The notes beneath the pieces are model-generated. The model was not told the DNA's origin and ran no database searches. It was given only the letters and a program-made list of their open reading frames with translations. A program made the position numbers and the translations under genes. Shown here piece by piece: positions 22,820-35,009 of a stretch of 64,000 nt of DNA (position 1 is its first letter; each line of letters begins with the position of its first letter). The stretch comes from Lactarius indigo. Lineage: Eukaryota > Basidiomycota > Agaricomycetes > Russulales > Russulaceae. The stretch spans positions 682,001 through 746,000 of the forward strand of contig JAFKAC010000008.1 of NCBI GenBank assembly GCA_025766275.1, in the 5' to 3' direction.

Positions 22820-25800
22820 TTATTCGAATTTCTTTCCAGATCTCGCCTCGTAGATCTCGACGTCTATGGTATCCTTCGTTAAGAACCGCCAAATCAGCAC
22901 GGTTTTCGTCTGCCCATAACGCCGGAGACGACCAATGGCCTGAGTCTCGTTCGCCTGGTAAATCTCCAGTGACGGTGCGAGCAGCGGCGAAAGAAAGATG
23001 GCGTGATTGGCGGACGTCAAGTTCGCGCCAGAAGCGCTCTCGTCCATCACGTTCAGCAAGAGCACGCGCTCCTCGCTATCGTTTTGGAATTTCTCCAGGT
23101 TCTTGCTCTTCTGCGCGGCGGAGCCCTTGATCTCCAGGAATCGGACTTTGTTGGCGGTGAGTGCTTCAGGCGACCTTTTTCATGAGGTCTGGGAATTGAA
23201 CGAAGATGAGGACGCGCTCCTTCGACGGGATGCGCTTTCTGCAACGCAACGGTCAGTCCGATCAAGCGCTAGTGCTATCTCTGGGAAGAGCGGCGCACCT
23301 GACTAAGTGAATGACCTTCTCTAGCTTCATCCCGAAGTGCTTCCCTTTACCATCGCGCTCGTAATCGTCGACTCCGAGGGTGTCGCCTTTGACGATGTTG
23401 AGCACACGAGCGGCCGCCTTGCACCTGACCCGACCGAGCGTACACGCAAGTCTCATTTTCGGCGGCAGCTTTCACGTCGTTGTAGCAACCAGCATGCCCG
23501 CACGAGGACAGGACGGCGATCTCTTCGAGGGGAACCCGTTCGCGTCCGCACTCGGGGCACTGAGACCACGGGCGGTTCGCTTCGCTGCTTCTGGAGGTCC
23601 CGGACGATAGTGAAGTATCGCAGAGAACGCACGCGTCCGACGAGCTCCTTGGTCAACCTACGGATAACGTGCGTCTGCTCCGCGATGTGCCCAGATCGTC
23701 TCCTTGCGCTCGCCGTCCTTCATCTTGCGACCGGAGTTGGAAGTCCTGTGTTCAGCCGACGCCCGCAGACTGGAGCAGCTCTGACGACGAGTTCTGTTCC
23801 CTTCCTCGTCGCCGACGCCTTCCGTACGGCAGACCCGCACGTACTTCAGCGGAACATAGACTCCTTCGGCTCGTCATCCTGCCGCTTGCCGATTTCCTTC
23901 TCTTTCTCGAGCGCGTCCTTGAGCTTCTTGAGCAGGTCGTTTCGACAGTTTCTCGAGCTGATCCTTGCGCTCCTTGACTATGACCTCGCACGCCTTCATC
24001 GCGTTCTCTTGTTCGACGTGTCCAGTTCGAAGTGAGAACAGCGCTTGAGGAGCGCTTCTTCCGCAGTACTGGGAATCCAGATGTTCAACATCGAGGGTAT
24101 TCAGTATCGAAAACAATTAAGGACGTACCTGCTGTCGCCAAGGGACTGAGCAACCCGCTTTTCACGGTCACTATCGGTCTTCTTGCCGCGTTTGATGGTC
24201 ATATCCAGAGCGCGCAGGATGGTGCTCTAGTTCAAGATAGATGGCGCGCTCGGCAGCCGGAAGAGTAATTTTTTCTATCTTTTCTTCCCAAGGAATCTCG
24301 TCGATCTCGGCGATGTTCTGGCAGATGGTTTAGTTCATAGGGCTTGGTGCTAGCTTTGATAAATAGTACACACCTGACGGACGAAGCGGTCCAAAAACTT
24401 TTGCCCAAGTTCGTGACGGTGCGCGTGCCAATCCAAGCTGTGCGTTTCACGGAACGAATGGAACTTCTCGACGGCTTGGGAGACACGAGGACACAATCAG
24501 TACATCAAAGTATTGAGGAACTCGCGATTAGCGCACCTGTTTGTTCCCGACGGCGTTTCTTAACCTCGATGGACTTGCCCTCGTTGTCGTCGTCGATTCC
24601 GAGGTGCAGGTTGAGATGAGCGGCGATGGTCTTCACAGGCAGCAAAGTCAGTGGATGGGGGGCGTGCCGGACAGCACCCAGTGTCGGTCTGCAGACAACC
24701 GGGTCACCAACGAGTGTATCTTGCCATCCAAATAGGTGTACTCGTCGACAACCTTTCTCGCAAAGTGGAACATCTCCAGCGGTGGAGACTTCATCTGTTT
24801 CCAGTCGCGCTTGGCCGCACCACGTAGCTTCCACGGGTCTTTGGCCTCACGCAGCTCCTTCGGCTTTTCCACCTTTTCCACACGCTTGCGCTTCTTCGAC
24901 GTCGTGGAAGAGGGTTCGGAAGTAGACACAACCTCGTCGACATCCATTGCGTCTTCGCTCTCCGATTTTACAGCCTTTTTCTTGGGCTTTGCACTTGCCT
25001 TAGGCTTGGCCTTCGGTTTTGAGCGAGATTTGGACTTGGGGGCGTCGGAAGTCCTCATCGGAAACTTCGAACGAATCCGCCTCCTCCTCATTCTCCTCTC
25101 CGGCATCGGAATCGGAGACGACGAAGTCAGGAGATTCAGAACGAGCCTTCTTGGAGACCCTTTTGCCTTTGCCTTTAGCAGATTTGGTAGGTTTCTCCTC
25201 TTCGCTGTCGGAGTCTACGTTGTATACGACCATTTTCGAAACTTTCCGGCCAAGGCGTCGAACTGGTGGTTCTTCGTCGCCATCTGATTGTTCTTCAGAC
25301 GACGAAATGTGAATGGCCGGAGCCGGTCGACCTTTCTGTTTCTGGGTATCCTTCAAGCGAGGGACTTCGACATGGCTGAATATTCGGACTCCTGAACTAG
25401 TGCTAGGCTCACCACTCGACTTCAATTTCGGCGCTTCCGTCGACTTTGCTTTCGCCTCCGCAGGTTCCTGGATTCCCTTTATACGCTTCGACGGTCGCAT
25501 CGCCTTCTCAGCCTCCTCATCTACGTACAAATTAGTTTGGTTGATGAGAAAGATAATGGCGCAGGCAAACCTCTCTTCCTTGCTGCGTGTATCGCGTCCA
25601 TGACACTCACAGAACCTTCTTCACGCAGAAGGTCGACTTGTTGTTTCAAGGTCTCCAGAGCGGTGTCAAGACGCGCGTTGAAATACCGACCGTCCGAGGC
25701 TGGAAGAGCACCTCCTGCCGCAATGGCCTCCAGATTCGCGAGGTAAACCGTACTCTTAAACAGATTGGACGCGACGACGATGATGTCCGCATCAATGACG

Positions 25801-28800
25801 TTCTCAACGGTGAGGGAGTTAAGGTTGGAGGCGGTTGTGAGTGTGACAACTTGCATCTTCGCCTCTGATGAGACGAACTTCTCGATCTCCGTCGACCATT
25901 GACGCGTGAGATGGGGTGGGACAACCACGAGAGATGCCTTGACACGAATTTTGCCAGGGATTTCCGTCGCGTCCTCGAGTTCACGAGCAACTTGCTTGCG
26001 CGTGCAGTCGACCAAACCAAGAGTTATCGCCGTCTTCCCGTAACCGACCTGGTCTGCAAGGACACCCCCACGTATGTACACGGGTTGTTGGGCACGTCCT
26101 TCCGCTCGCCAGCCCAGAGGTTCGAGCGTGGCCTCCGAGACTTCCTCTTCGATGAAGGGCGGTGCGCCGGGCTTCTCTTGTTCCAACATCCAGTGCAACG
26201 AACGTAGTTGCTCTACGCGAAGAGGGAACTTCTTAAAGTGGGGGGGCTGGCGGTGCTCGGGATCCGGCCGATTGCTGAGTAACGTGAACTTCGGCAAGAC
26301 GAGCTTGACAAGAGGCTTGAAGTTGGTGTCCAGACGCCAAGACAAGGTCGGCTGGTCATTCCTTCCTGCCGTGGGAAGACGGGCGAGAGCACGATGAGTC
26401 AAGGATGCTACGTTGACGCCGATACGAACAGTTCCGGTGCCCTTGTCGTCCAACTTGAGCTGGGTCACGAATGGCGCAGGACGGCGCTTCAGACGGCGTT
26501 CATATTCGCCAGCCTCGGCGCTGTCTTCGATGGCCACGGCTTTCTTCCCTTGTTTAATCCAGCGTAAGGAGGGGGCAAGAGGGGCGCAGCGCTCGCAATT
26601 CGTATGATCCTCTGGAAGCTCGACCTCTTGCCAGCTGGCGAAAGGGCCGTCAACGACCTTGATACGCTCCAACAACCACGACAGGGCACGGAAAGTGGCA
26701 CGCTCGTGAATCTGTTCAACTTCCTTCCATGGGCCCCGAGGCCATTCTGGGCCAGCTTGCGAGTGAAGGGGAACGCGCGCGACCAGCAAGGCATTTGCCG
26801 ACTTGCAGGCGTCCTTACTGACTGGGATGTGGAGGTTGTCTCGGGGAACAGAGTAGTGTGCTCCCTGAGCTTGCGAAGGCTGTGGGAGCAAGTTAGCATT
26901 GAGTATGGACAGGTTGACAGAAGTAAAGAAACACACCTTGAGCTTGACACCATCTGCGAAAACGTACTTCTGCGGTATTGTACATGAGACACGTTGAGGG
27001 CCATCCCTCCCCGATTGCCGCCACGAATGATGCAAACGAGCAAAGATGGGTCGTGTCTCCTGGTACTCAAGGCGGCGAATGCTGGTGGAGAAGACGAACG
27101 CGTCGTCGCTCGGCTTCCCAGAACGAGTTGGGTCAAGAAATAGATAGAGAGAAGGAAGAGCCTCGTCCCCCTTGGTTGATATCTTCTTGTGAAGCGCACT
27201 ATTCGCGGTGCCACATTTGTCGAGAAGTTCGTAGGTTCCGGAGATGACACGGTCAAAGTGATCGTCGTCGTCGTGGGGAACCGATACCTCAAGCTGAGAG
27301 AAGACGGTGCTACCAAGGAACTTGGGATCTAGCAAGCCGAGCTTTGACTCCCATGAAGGCACCCGTTCCCCGACACCCTTGATGGAGATTTCCACTGAAG
27401 TTGGTTGGGGTAGCGCCACCTCCCACTTCCCACTCAGGAGCGACCCGTCACAAGCGAGACGAGCAACAGGATTCATTAGCAACTTGCGGATCTCGGCGTT
27501 GGCTGGCTCGCTTGGGGACGGCTTGGCATAAAATAGCCACTCGGGGCGTTTCGGGTGAAGACAAAGTTCTGCGAACGCTTTGGTAGACTCGTAGGTGGCG
27601 TACCATAATTCTTGACGCTTGAGCTCGACGAAACGCAGTTCCTGTCCAACAGCTTCGAGGACAGCAGTTGCGCCAGATATCCCAACGCTTTGACGGTATC
27701 GAGGTGCCGGTTTTCTGCTTAAGAGTGTCCAAAAGTTGCTCCGTTATACCCGACATGCCAAGAGACATGGGGAGGGCAGACTTGAGGCCTGCGCTCGAAA
27801 ACAGTTGGTGCGAGCCTTGGGTGTAACTTGACATCGATTGTTCGCGAATTGTGCTCGGGACGACCACCGCATTTGATACAGGCTGTGAAACCACAATCAT
27901 CACAGCGGCGTACCTCGCGGTCGGTCATGTCCTTCCGACCTTCGCACGTGCAAAAGCGTACGCTCTTCATGGCGTCCCCCAGAAGAACAGGAAGAGGTGG
28001 CCCCGAAGTCTTGGAAAGGTCAAAAGATCTCTCCGAGAGTTGGTCTTCACCGAAGATATGATCTTGCACAGAGTCGGAAGGCAATTCGACTTCCATGACG
28101 TCTTCGTCTTCATCGGTGATCTGTGTACCATGTTTCTCCTCGTATGTCCTTTTGTCGTTTCCGGGTGTCAAGTATTTCATCGAAAGAACCAGAGCAACAA
28201 GAACGGTAGTTCCGACAACCGTCGTGGACATAGCGTTACCAGCCAAGTCAGCGAGTTGATCCTCAGTTTCCCGAGTCAACAACAACTCGTCGATGGGAAG
28301 ACCCTGTAAGTGGAGAGCCTCTAGCCCGACCATAGGTCCTCCGCGATTAGTAATATAGGGAATCATCGAAGGCGTAAGGCATGGTGAGATGCCAACACGA
28401 TTCGACCCAATCGAGCGATCCACATTCTGAGACAAGTTCCACACTTGGCTGAAAAAAAAAAACGTCAGAGGACACATCAAGAAAAACACTCCGAAATACC
28501 AATACCTTTTATATGCTGGGTCAACGCCTAACACAGCCGATCGGAGTAACGAAATATCCATGAGATCCCAAACGCGTTCGACCTGTCCGGAAACCCAATC
28601 TGCCCAGCCATAATCGAGCATCTTGACGGCGCCGCCTTGCAAAAGGTGAGGTGGTCATAATGTCAACAAGTTAAGAATGCATACTTTCGTCCCAGTTCGT
28701 CAGCGGCCGCTTGGAACCGAGGGCCTCCTCCAAACGAGTGCGCTGGTGACGAGACTCGCATCGACCCCAGTCAGTCCGACCTGTTCTGCGGTCCAGTGCG

Positions 28801-29862
28801 TTATAACTCTCTTGAACGAGTTTCTCCCTAGCTTGGTGTATACGAGGATCATCGGAAGGCAGCAAAAACGCATCCAGAGTACAAGACGCATCGCGTTTCA
28901 TGGAGGCCATGCGGTCCACCCACTTGGTTGGAATGCTGGATGATTGTGCGTTGACCGCCATCATATAGCCACGCGTCCGTGTATGGGGCACATAATACGC
29001 CTTCGTATCTAATCGGATTGACTTTGCGCTGTACTTGGCGTCCTCAAATTTCTTGACAACGGCTGGCCAAGGTGCGCCGCAGACATTCTCCAAGATCACA
29101 ACTGGAGGACGATGTTTCTTGACCCAGTCCAGCATACCGTGGAACGTCCGACCGGACTCTCCTCCTTGTTCGATGTCCTTTTTCTCATTGTTGAGATTGG
29201 AGTAGTCGACGCAAGATGTACCGGCGATGAGAATGTCGACATTACCCGGGACATACGCTTTGGCACCATACGCGGTGTAACTGTATCATCGTGAGAAGGC
29301 CACATCGACAAACAGAGAAAACCTGTGCAACGCACGCGTAATTATCACCAAGCTCACAAACATCTCTGAAAAGGAGCGGTGGTTGAAAGTTTCGCTCAAT
29401 GTAAGCCTGTTTAAATGGTACGATCTCGCAGGAGAACACATGCTCCACTTCGATGGTATTGCCGAACTTCTCAGTCATAGCGCGGCTGATGAGATTTAGA
29501 GCGAGGAGAGGGGATTCTGTTCCGGAGCACATCGTCGCAACGCGTAATTTTCGCCCTTGAATATGTTCGGCTAATGTTTTCACGTCGGGCAGGCGGGAGA
29601 CGATATCGAGAAAGATGTCAGGTAGACGAGAAATGGGTGGTAAGGACGAGTCTTCTGGCGAGATATACTTTTCCTTCTTCCCGGTTATCCCTCCTTCCTC
29701 TTCCTCTTCATCCTCTTCATCGACGTCTACAGCCATGCAGGTGTCATGAGTGGTCTCCTCTGTAGAAGCCCCCTCCGTTTCTTCGTCAGTAGGGTCGGAT
29801 CTTTGTTTGCTGAAGAAGGAAGAGAGCTTCTTTTGTTTCATTTTATCTTTGACGGTCGGCAT
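22820..29862 (-). CDS. DNMT5: DNMT5, ATP-dependent CpG maintenance DNA methyltransferase
   Basis: A nuclear cytosine-5 methyltransferase fused to a SNF2 ATPase; DNMT5 enzymes copy CpG methylation onto hemimethylated DNA using ATP. The N-terminus has QKKLSSFF (residues 10-17, a PIP box) and an acidic tract, with no chromodomain seen. Methyltransferase motifs: I LRVATMCSGTESP, IV GTSCVDYSNLNN with the catalytic Cys, VI ENVCGAPW, VIII YYVPHTRTRGY. A Cys-rich cluster follows (CTCEG... CDDCGFTACIKCGG, 27870-27960). The ATPase has GGVLADQVGYGKTAITL (Walker A), VVDEYTY (DEXX), HWVLSGTPP and, at the end, QAIGRLRRYGQTKTVLIW (motif VI). A RING-like CPECG... CGHAGC (23430-23560) sits between the lobes. 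At least eight frame lesions, mostly single extra bases (e.g. 27790, 27668, 25047, 24651, 24637, 24218, 23939), interrupt otherwise strong matches. Confidence 0.88.
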
Positions 29863-30077
29863 GAAGGGAGAGGTGACGATGGGTATGAGTGTGAGAGAAG
29901 GTGGGTCGATGTTTTAAGCCTGACAAGTCAGATGAGTCAATATTACGCGACGCGCGTGATGACTGATACGGTAGTCCGTCACGACCGCGTCTGTCACAGT
30001 AACATGACCCCATGGTCACAACCCTAACCTTGATATCCGGGTATACCCTTTACCTCCGTTTCCATCAACTCATCTGT
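29863..30077. promoter_or_regulatory. Shared divergent promoter of DNMT5 and the lipid phosphatase
   Basis: 215 bases between two divergent start codons, so both genes are probably driven from here. No clear TATA box. Confidence 0.4.
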
Positions 30078-31293
30078 ATGGCCGATTTTCTCCTCAGAGT
30101 GAAGCACAAGATAAAGGACCTTTATGGAGAGGGTTCCTTCTCTTGGTTCGACAATTCTTATGTCGTTGATTGGCAAGCTCCAACTTGATTCCTACCAAGA
30201 GGTCTTCTAACAAAAGCGCTCTTTCGCAGGGTTGTCGTAACAGGATTATTTATGCTCTCTTGGCTTATTGATACCCGGCCGGTCTTCGAGAGGGACTTCT
30301 CTCCCAATGACCCCCTGATTCAGCATCCCCACACTTCTCAGCAGTAACTGTCTTATTGTGTCGAGCCTGATTCAGAACACTTATGCGAGTCAAATTACAA
30401 GAATTTCATCAGATACCAACAACTTCATTGCTTCAATAGTGCCTATTGCACTTTCTGTCTTCGTCGGTGGTTACAGGAGCTCAGTGCATGAAATTCATCA
30501 TGGCTTACTTGCAGCATGTGCTGGGAAGTTAGTCCTACAACTAGGTTTACTAGTGTCAGTGGGCTGATCGCATATAGAGCCTTGAATCACTTGACCACGG
30601 AAGCCCTAAAGAACCGCGTCGGTAAGTCCGAGGATATTCGATAACCGGTGCTGGTTGCTTACCGGACATTTACTTCCCAGGTCGACTTCGCCCCGATTTT
30701 CTAGTTCGATGTCAATGGGACGCCTCACAGCACATTTGCACTGGGTTAGTACGATATTAATTTCTACAAAGTCGTCGCTCACTCGATACAGGAACATCGA
30801 CGACATTATCGATGGTCGCAAATCATTTCCCTCTGGCCATTCCTCTACGGCCTTTGTCGGAATGACTTTCACAGCCTTATTTTTAGCAGGCAAAACGGCA
30901 GCTCTGTGTTTCAAGGTTTCCCCATTTCCCGGAACCTTACTTAATAGCCGACTTGCTCGCTTAGTCCTTGTCCTAATGCCGTTGGTTTTCTCCACCTGGG
31001 TTGCCATTACCCGTGTGGAGGATTATGTGCGTTGCTTCCCCGTTTGCCTCACTTCGCAAGGCTGATTGGTACCGAAGCGCCATCACAAGGAAGACGTGAT
31101 TGTCGGGGGTGTTATTGGCATACTCTCGGGAACAATTTGTTACCTTTTATACTGGCCCAACCCCTTCTCTGCAACCAGTTTCTCAGCAGACACTATCGGA
31201 TGCCCGAGGCTCGTGACTCACATCATATCCCATAGATCAACCGATGACGACTATAGGCTCGTTCCCGGCGGAGCGGACTTCGATACGGTATGA
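30078..31293 (+). CDS. DPP1: Diacylglycerol pyrophosphate/lipid phosphate phosphatase (PAP2)
   Basis: An integral membrane PAP2 phosphatase dephosphorylating diacylglycerol pyrophosphate, phosphatidate and related lipids, in vacuole or ER. The exons begin MADFLLRVKHKIKDLYGEGS and contain several hydrophobic helices. The three catalytic motifs are there: KNRVGRLRPDF (KxxxxxxRP), FPSGHSSTA (PSGH) and TRVEDYRHHKEDV (SRxxxxxHxxxD with Thr in place of the first Ser). The last two motifs are joined through GT..AG introns. Frame is intact through VGGVIGILSG and the C-terminal tail to the stop at 31291. Member choice (DPP1 or LPP1) is uncertain. Confidence 0.85.
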
Positions 31294-31958
31294 AGCTGGA
31301 TTTATATCTGGAGCGTGTTGGGCCACATCCAGTCGAAACGCCCTAACTTTTTGTGTTGCATGTTACTATGCCAGAAACATCTATACTCGAATGTGTATTT
31401 TGATTCGCATGCCGGATCCGCCGAAATGATTCCTTTTCGCAAACCGGGGTCCTTGCAGGACTGCGTATTACGGTACCTGACGACTTTCGTTTTCAAATCC
31501 GTAAGTTCGTTCTTGGCCGTCACAGTCTTCAGGCCATCCGCCCCACTATTCCCATTTAAGCATAGTGGGTTAAAATCCAATAACGCCGTCTCTCTTTGGT
31601 AGTTGTGAGGTCTACGAATCTCGCAGAGCGCAGTTCTTGTTGTCTGTTTCGACGGTCTAGTCCCGTCGACTCGGACTCGCACAGATTTTTGATTGTTATC
31701 GGTCACGTCTACTCACGCACCAGCGCCATTCTCTTTTAGTATTTGCCGTATCACCAATGCTCTGTGGTTGAAATGTTAAAGTTCGTACACATATGTCGTC
31801 ACGGTAATTCAGGTTCGTGCCGACTCCAAGGAGACTCGTCGTTCAGTAGAAAGCCACGTATCATCACCCCGGATTGAGTGTGCCCATTTGAATCCCCACG
31901 CGGCCTCACCCGCGGTAACGGACTGTGGTAGCAGATTCATAAAAGCCTCCGCGCCTGA
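31294..31958. other. Convergent intergenic region
   Basis: 3' flanks of the lipid phosphatase and the CID gene; no gene recognised. Confidence 0.5.
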
Positions 31959-34647
31959 CTACGAAGAACCATCATCTTTGACAAACACCCAGTTATCCCC
32001 TACCTTCTGCATCCGACCGCCCGCAGTACTCCCGCCGCTCCCCATCTGTCCACCGTCCCCATCATCATCGCCATTCGGACTCGCCTGCGCCTGCTCGAAG
32101 CCACCCTGTGCCCAGCCAGAGCCATTTTGGTTGTTCGAGTTGGTGTGCTCCCCTAGGACGATCGCATCGGTGTCGTTTTCTGTGTACGCATCGCTCCCGC
32201 TGTCCCACCGTTTCTGACCACCTCCGGTATTATGTGCGAACCCCCCGCGACCGCCTCGTCCTCTAAATGCCCCCCTGCCCCGCGGGGGCCCGCCACGAGG
32301 ATCGCCCATCCACCCGTATCCGGCCTGTGGGTTCGCCTGCACTGGTGGTACGCTGGGTGGTGCCTGACTCGCCATGCCAATCGTGAACTCCATGACGAAC
32401 ATCATCAGCTCCTCCTGCGTCGGCGAACGCCCATTCGTAGCGGCCCAAGCTTTGCCTAGAGTTTCCCACGAAGAGGGCGACGTCGGATCGAAAGCCGAGT
32501 AGTCGAAGGTTTGCAGGTTTGCTTCGTTTGCGTCTTGGTGGTGGTGTTCATCAGATCCACTGCCCGTCGCGAACGCAGCCTGGGAAGGGGGAGCCACCGG
32601 AGATTCGCGGTTGCCTGGCACTGACGTGGGGGCCGAGGTGGGCCCGATGGATGTGGCTGGCGGTGACTGCGGCGGGCCTTGCTTAAGATCATCAGGTGTC
32701 ATACTCCTGTCGTCGTCGGACGACGGCCTAATTTCGCGCCCGAATTCATCCACACCGGGATGTGAAGATGAGGCTTGGACGTCGTAATTATCCGTCTGGT
32801 CCGTATTGGACGGCCTATGTGGAGGACTGTATGGCTTTACATCTCTCCGGCCGCCCCCGTATCTACTCCGAGGCGGACTTCTCGACCGACTCCTTCGCCC
32901 GTGCGCAGAGCTGGGGCTGCGAGCCCGGTCATATAATCGATCCCGGAAGCCTTCGCGATCGCGATCACCTGAACCGCCCGCGGCCACGAGACCGGAATCC
33001 TCCTCTAAATCTGCCTCTGGGACTGTGATAGTCACTCTCCTCGACGACAGATGATATTGGATAGTTACGGCCAACCTGGCCAACATCCCACGACTTATCC
33101 TGCGGGCCCTGTGAATGATTCCAGTACGTAGGTTGATTGGATGGGCCCGCGGTGATGTCGGGAGAAGCTAAAGTAGGCGCTGGCGGTGGTGAGAGTGACG
33201 TCTGAATTGGGGGTGTCGTTATCTCAGGAGGATTGACCGTTTGAGTTAATTGCTGAAATAATTTTAATTGATTAGCGTCCAGCTGAGGCAGCTGCACTTG
33301 CGTGGTGGGTTGAGTGTTGTTTGTCGTTGTTTGGCTTGTTAATTTATTAGCGGGAGTATATCTAACCAATCTACCGATGACTCACGCCGATATTGGGACA
33401 TTCCTGGCTTGGGAGAGGAGGGCAAGTAAGGCCGCGTGCACAGAGGCAGCTTGGCTGGTTGGGTTTGTGGGTGTCTCAGGCGGATTCAGAGCTGCCTGTG
33501 GAGGCGCCGAGTGCATCACGGGCTCGATTACGGCGTCCAATACTGGTGCGGGAACTAGCACGAAACAAATCAGACATTCGCCATTTCTCTCACTTTCCAA
33601 AAGCGCATAGTTGGGATTGCACAAAGGAGAAATACTTAGCGAACATGAAATCGAGACAAGATAAGCACCTGGAGCGTCATCACCCTTCAGCACGTTCTCC
33701 AATCTCGTCAACACAGCGGGTGGGAAAGTAGCCGATTTGGTCCAGATATCGAGAATCTTCTTCGTCTTTTCCTGAAATTGTAGTACCACAGCGAGTAGTC
33801 AGAACCCTCGTCCATTCACCTAGGCGTTAGAAAAGAAACGAAAACTATGGACCCATGCGTAACATCATATCGTCAACGCGCTGCGACGGATCTTGTGACG
33901 CGTTCATTATAACGAGCTACGAAGTGTGCAACCCGTGATTCAGGGAGCTCAGATTCGAAAGATCCCATTCAAAGGCAGGCATGCATGCGCTCGACGGCGC
34001 AATGCGCCTGCCGTACTTGCCTTGACAAACCTACCCAAAGTCCCGTAGAAGGGGCGACGACTAACACAAGAGATTCTCCCAAGGAGAGTAACTGTATATG
34101 CTTCACTGACCTTGCCTTCCGACACACCGGAGCCCATCATGTCCCGAAATAAGCCCTCCAAGATGGCTTCCAGTTTAAGTAGGAAGGTCGCACTGTTGCC
34201 AGGCTGAGAGTCACCAGTGAACCCGTGTTTAGTGGCATGGCTGCGGGCTGCACGTGCCAATGCGTCGAATGCGTACAGACTAGGCACCTTATACTGAGGT
34301 TGCAGAGCTTTGTGCGTACGATATAACGTGGATACCATTTGCGCATCATTCTGAAAGTGGAAGAGTAGGAGGAAGCGAAGTTAGCATACATCCGGCAATG
34401 GGAGAGCAGATGGTAACGAGAATGTGAGCCGCAGAAAGGGCCGCGGGGACGAGCCATGGAGTAAATCAGTACACACCTCAAAGCACTTTTTCGCAACGTC
34501 GCTCAACTTGTTCATCTTGGAAACCGACACTCGCTTCGACGACACCACATCCTTGAGGGCGTTCTCAAACTCCTATTGAGCCAAGAAGATCAGCCCGTAC
34601 TGCATTATCGACAATATGGAACGGCTATGTACCTCTAATGAGGACAT
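31959..34647 (-). CDS. CID-domain RNA polymerase II CTD-binding, Arg/Gly-rich RNA-processing protein
   Basis: A nuclear protein with an N-terminal CTD-interacting domain (CID), as in Nrd1, Seb1 and SCAF4/8, which read the phosphorylated CTD of RNA polymerase II during termination and 3' processing. A 15-nt first exon (MSSLE, 34633-34647) joins to EFENALKDVVSSKRVSVSKM, then QYKVPSLYAFDALARAARSH and KTKKILDIWTKSATFPP, all CID helices. The long C-terminal part is Pro/Gln-rich, then RG-rich (RGRFRGGFRSRGRGRF), Arg/Ser-rich (GRRSRSRSPPRSRY) and RGG-rich (RGRGAFRGRGGRGGF), ending WVFVKDDGSS. No RRM was seen. One extra base at about 32967 breaks the frame within the RG tract. One intron, about 330 nt (33.78-34.1 kb), is long for this genome. 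Confidence 0.78.
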
Positions 34648-35009
34648 TTATCCACTTGCTCAGTACTGGTTGGGCGCTCCAATGAGAGAGGGAAAAGAGA
34701 TCAGATTTTGTTTGCCACTGTTGTCATACGGGCGCCAATGACAAATACCGGGTGTCTCATTATGACTCGCGTGTAAGTTACAGTAAGTTAAGTTACTCTA
34801 GTCCATGCACACTCCGCCCCCGACTCCTGAAGCACCTTTCGCAAGATTTCAGCCTTGTAAGTGAACGGCTCATCTCTCACACAGGTCATGGGCGTTTTCG
34901 CCCCTATGACTTCGAGAGTATCGCGGGAGCACTCTCGCGAATAATGATAGGTCGGTGGATGTGTGGTGGATAAATTGGTACATCCGCGAGGCTGAACACC
35001 ATCGCGATA
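34648..35009. other. Intergenic region between the CID gene start and the ZW10 end
   Basis: About 360 bp: presumed promoter of the CID gene and 3' flank of ZW10. Contains GTAAGTTACAGTAAGTTAAG near 34782-34800. No gene seen. Confidence 0.4.

Noticed and set aside
23337..24035. Plus-strand ORF of 232 codons
   Set aside because: Antisense to the C-terminal ATPase of DNMT5, where the minus strand has clear motifs; a compositional shadow.
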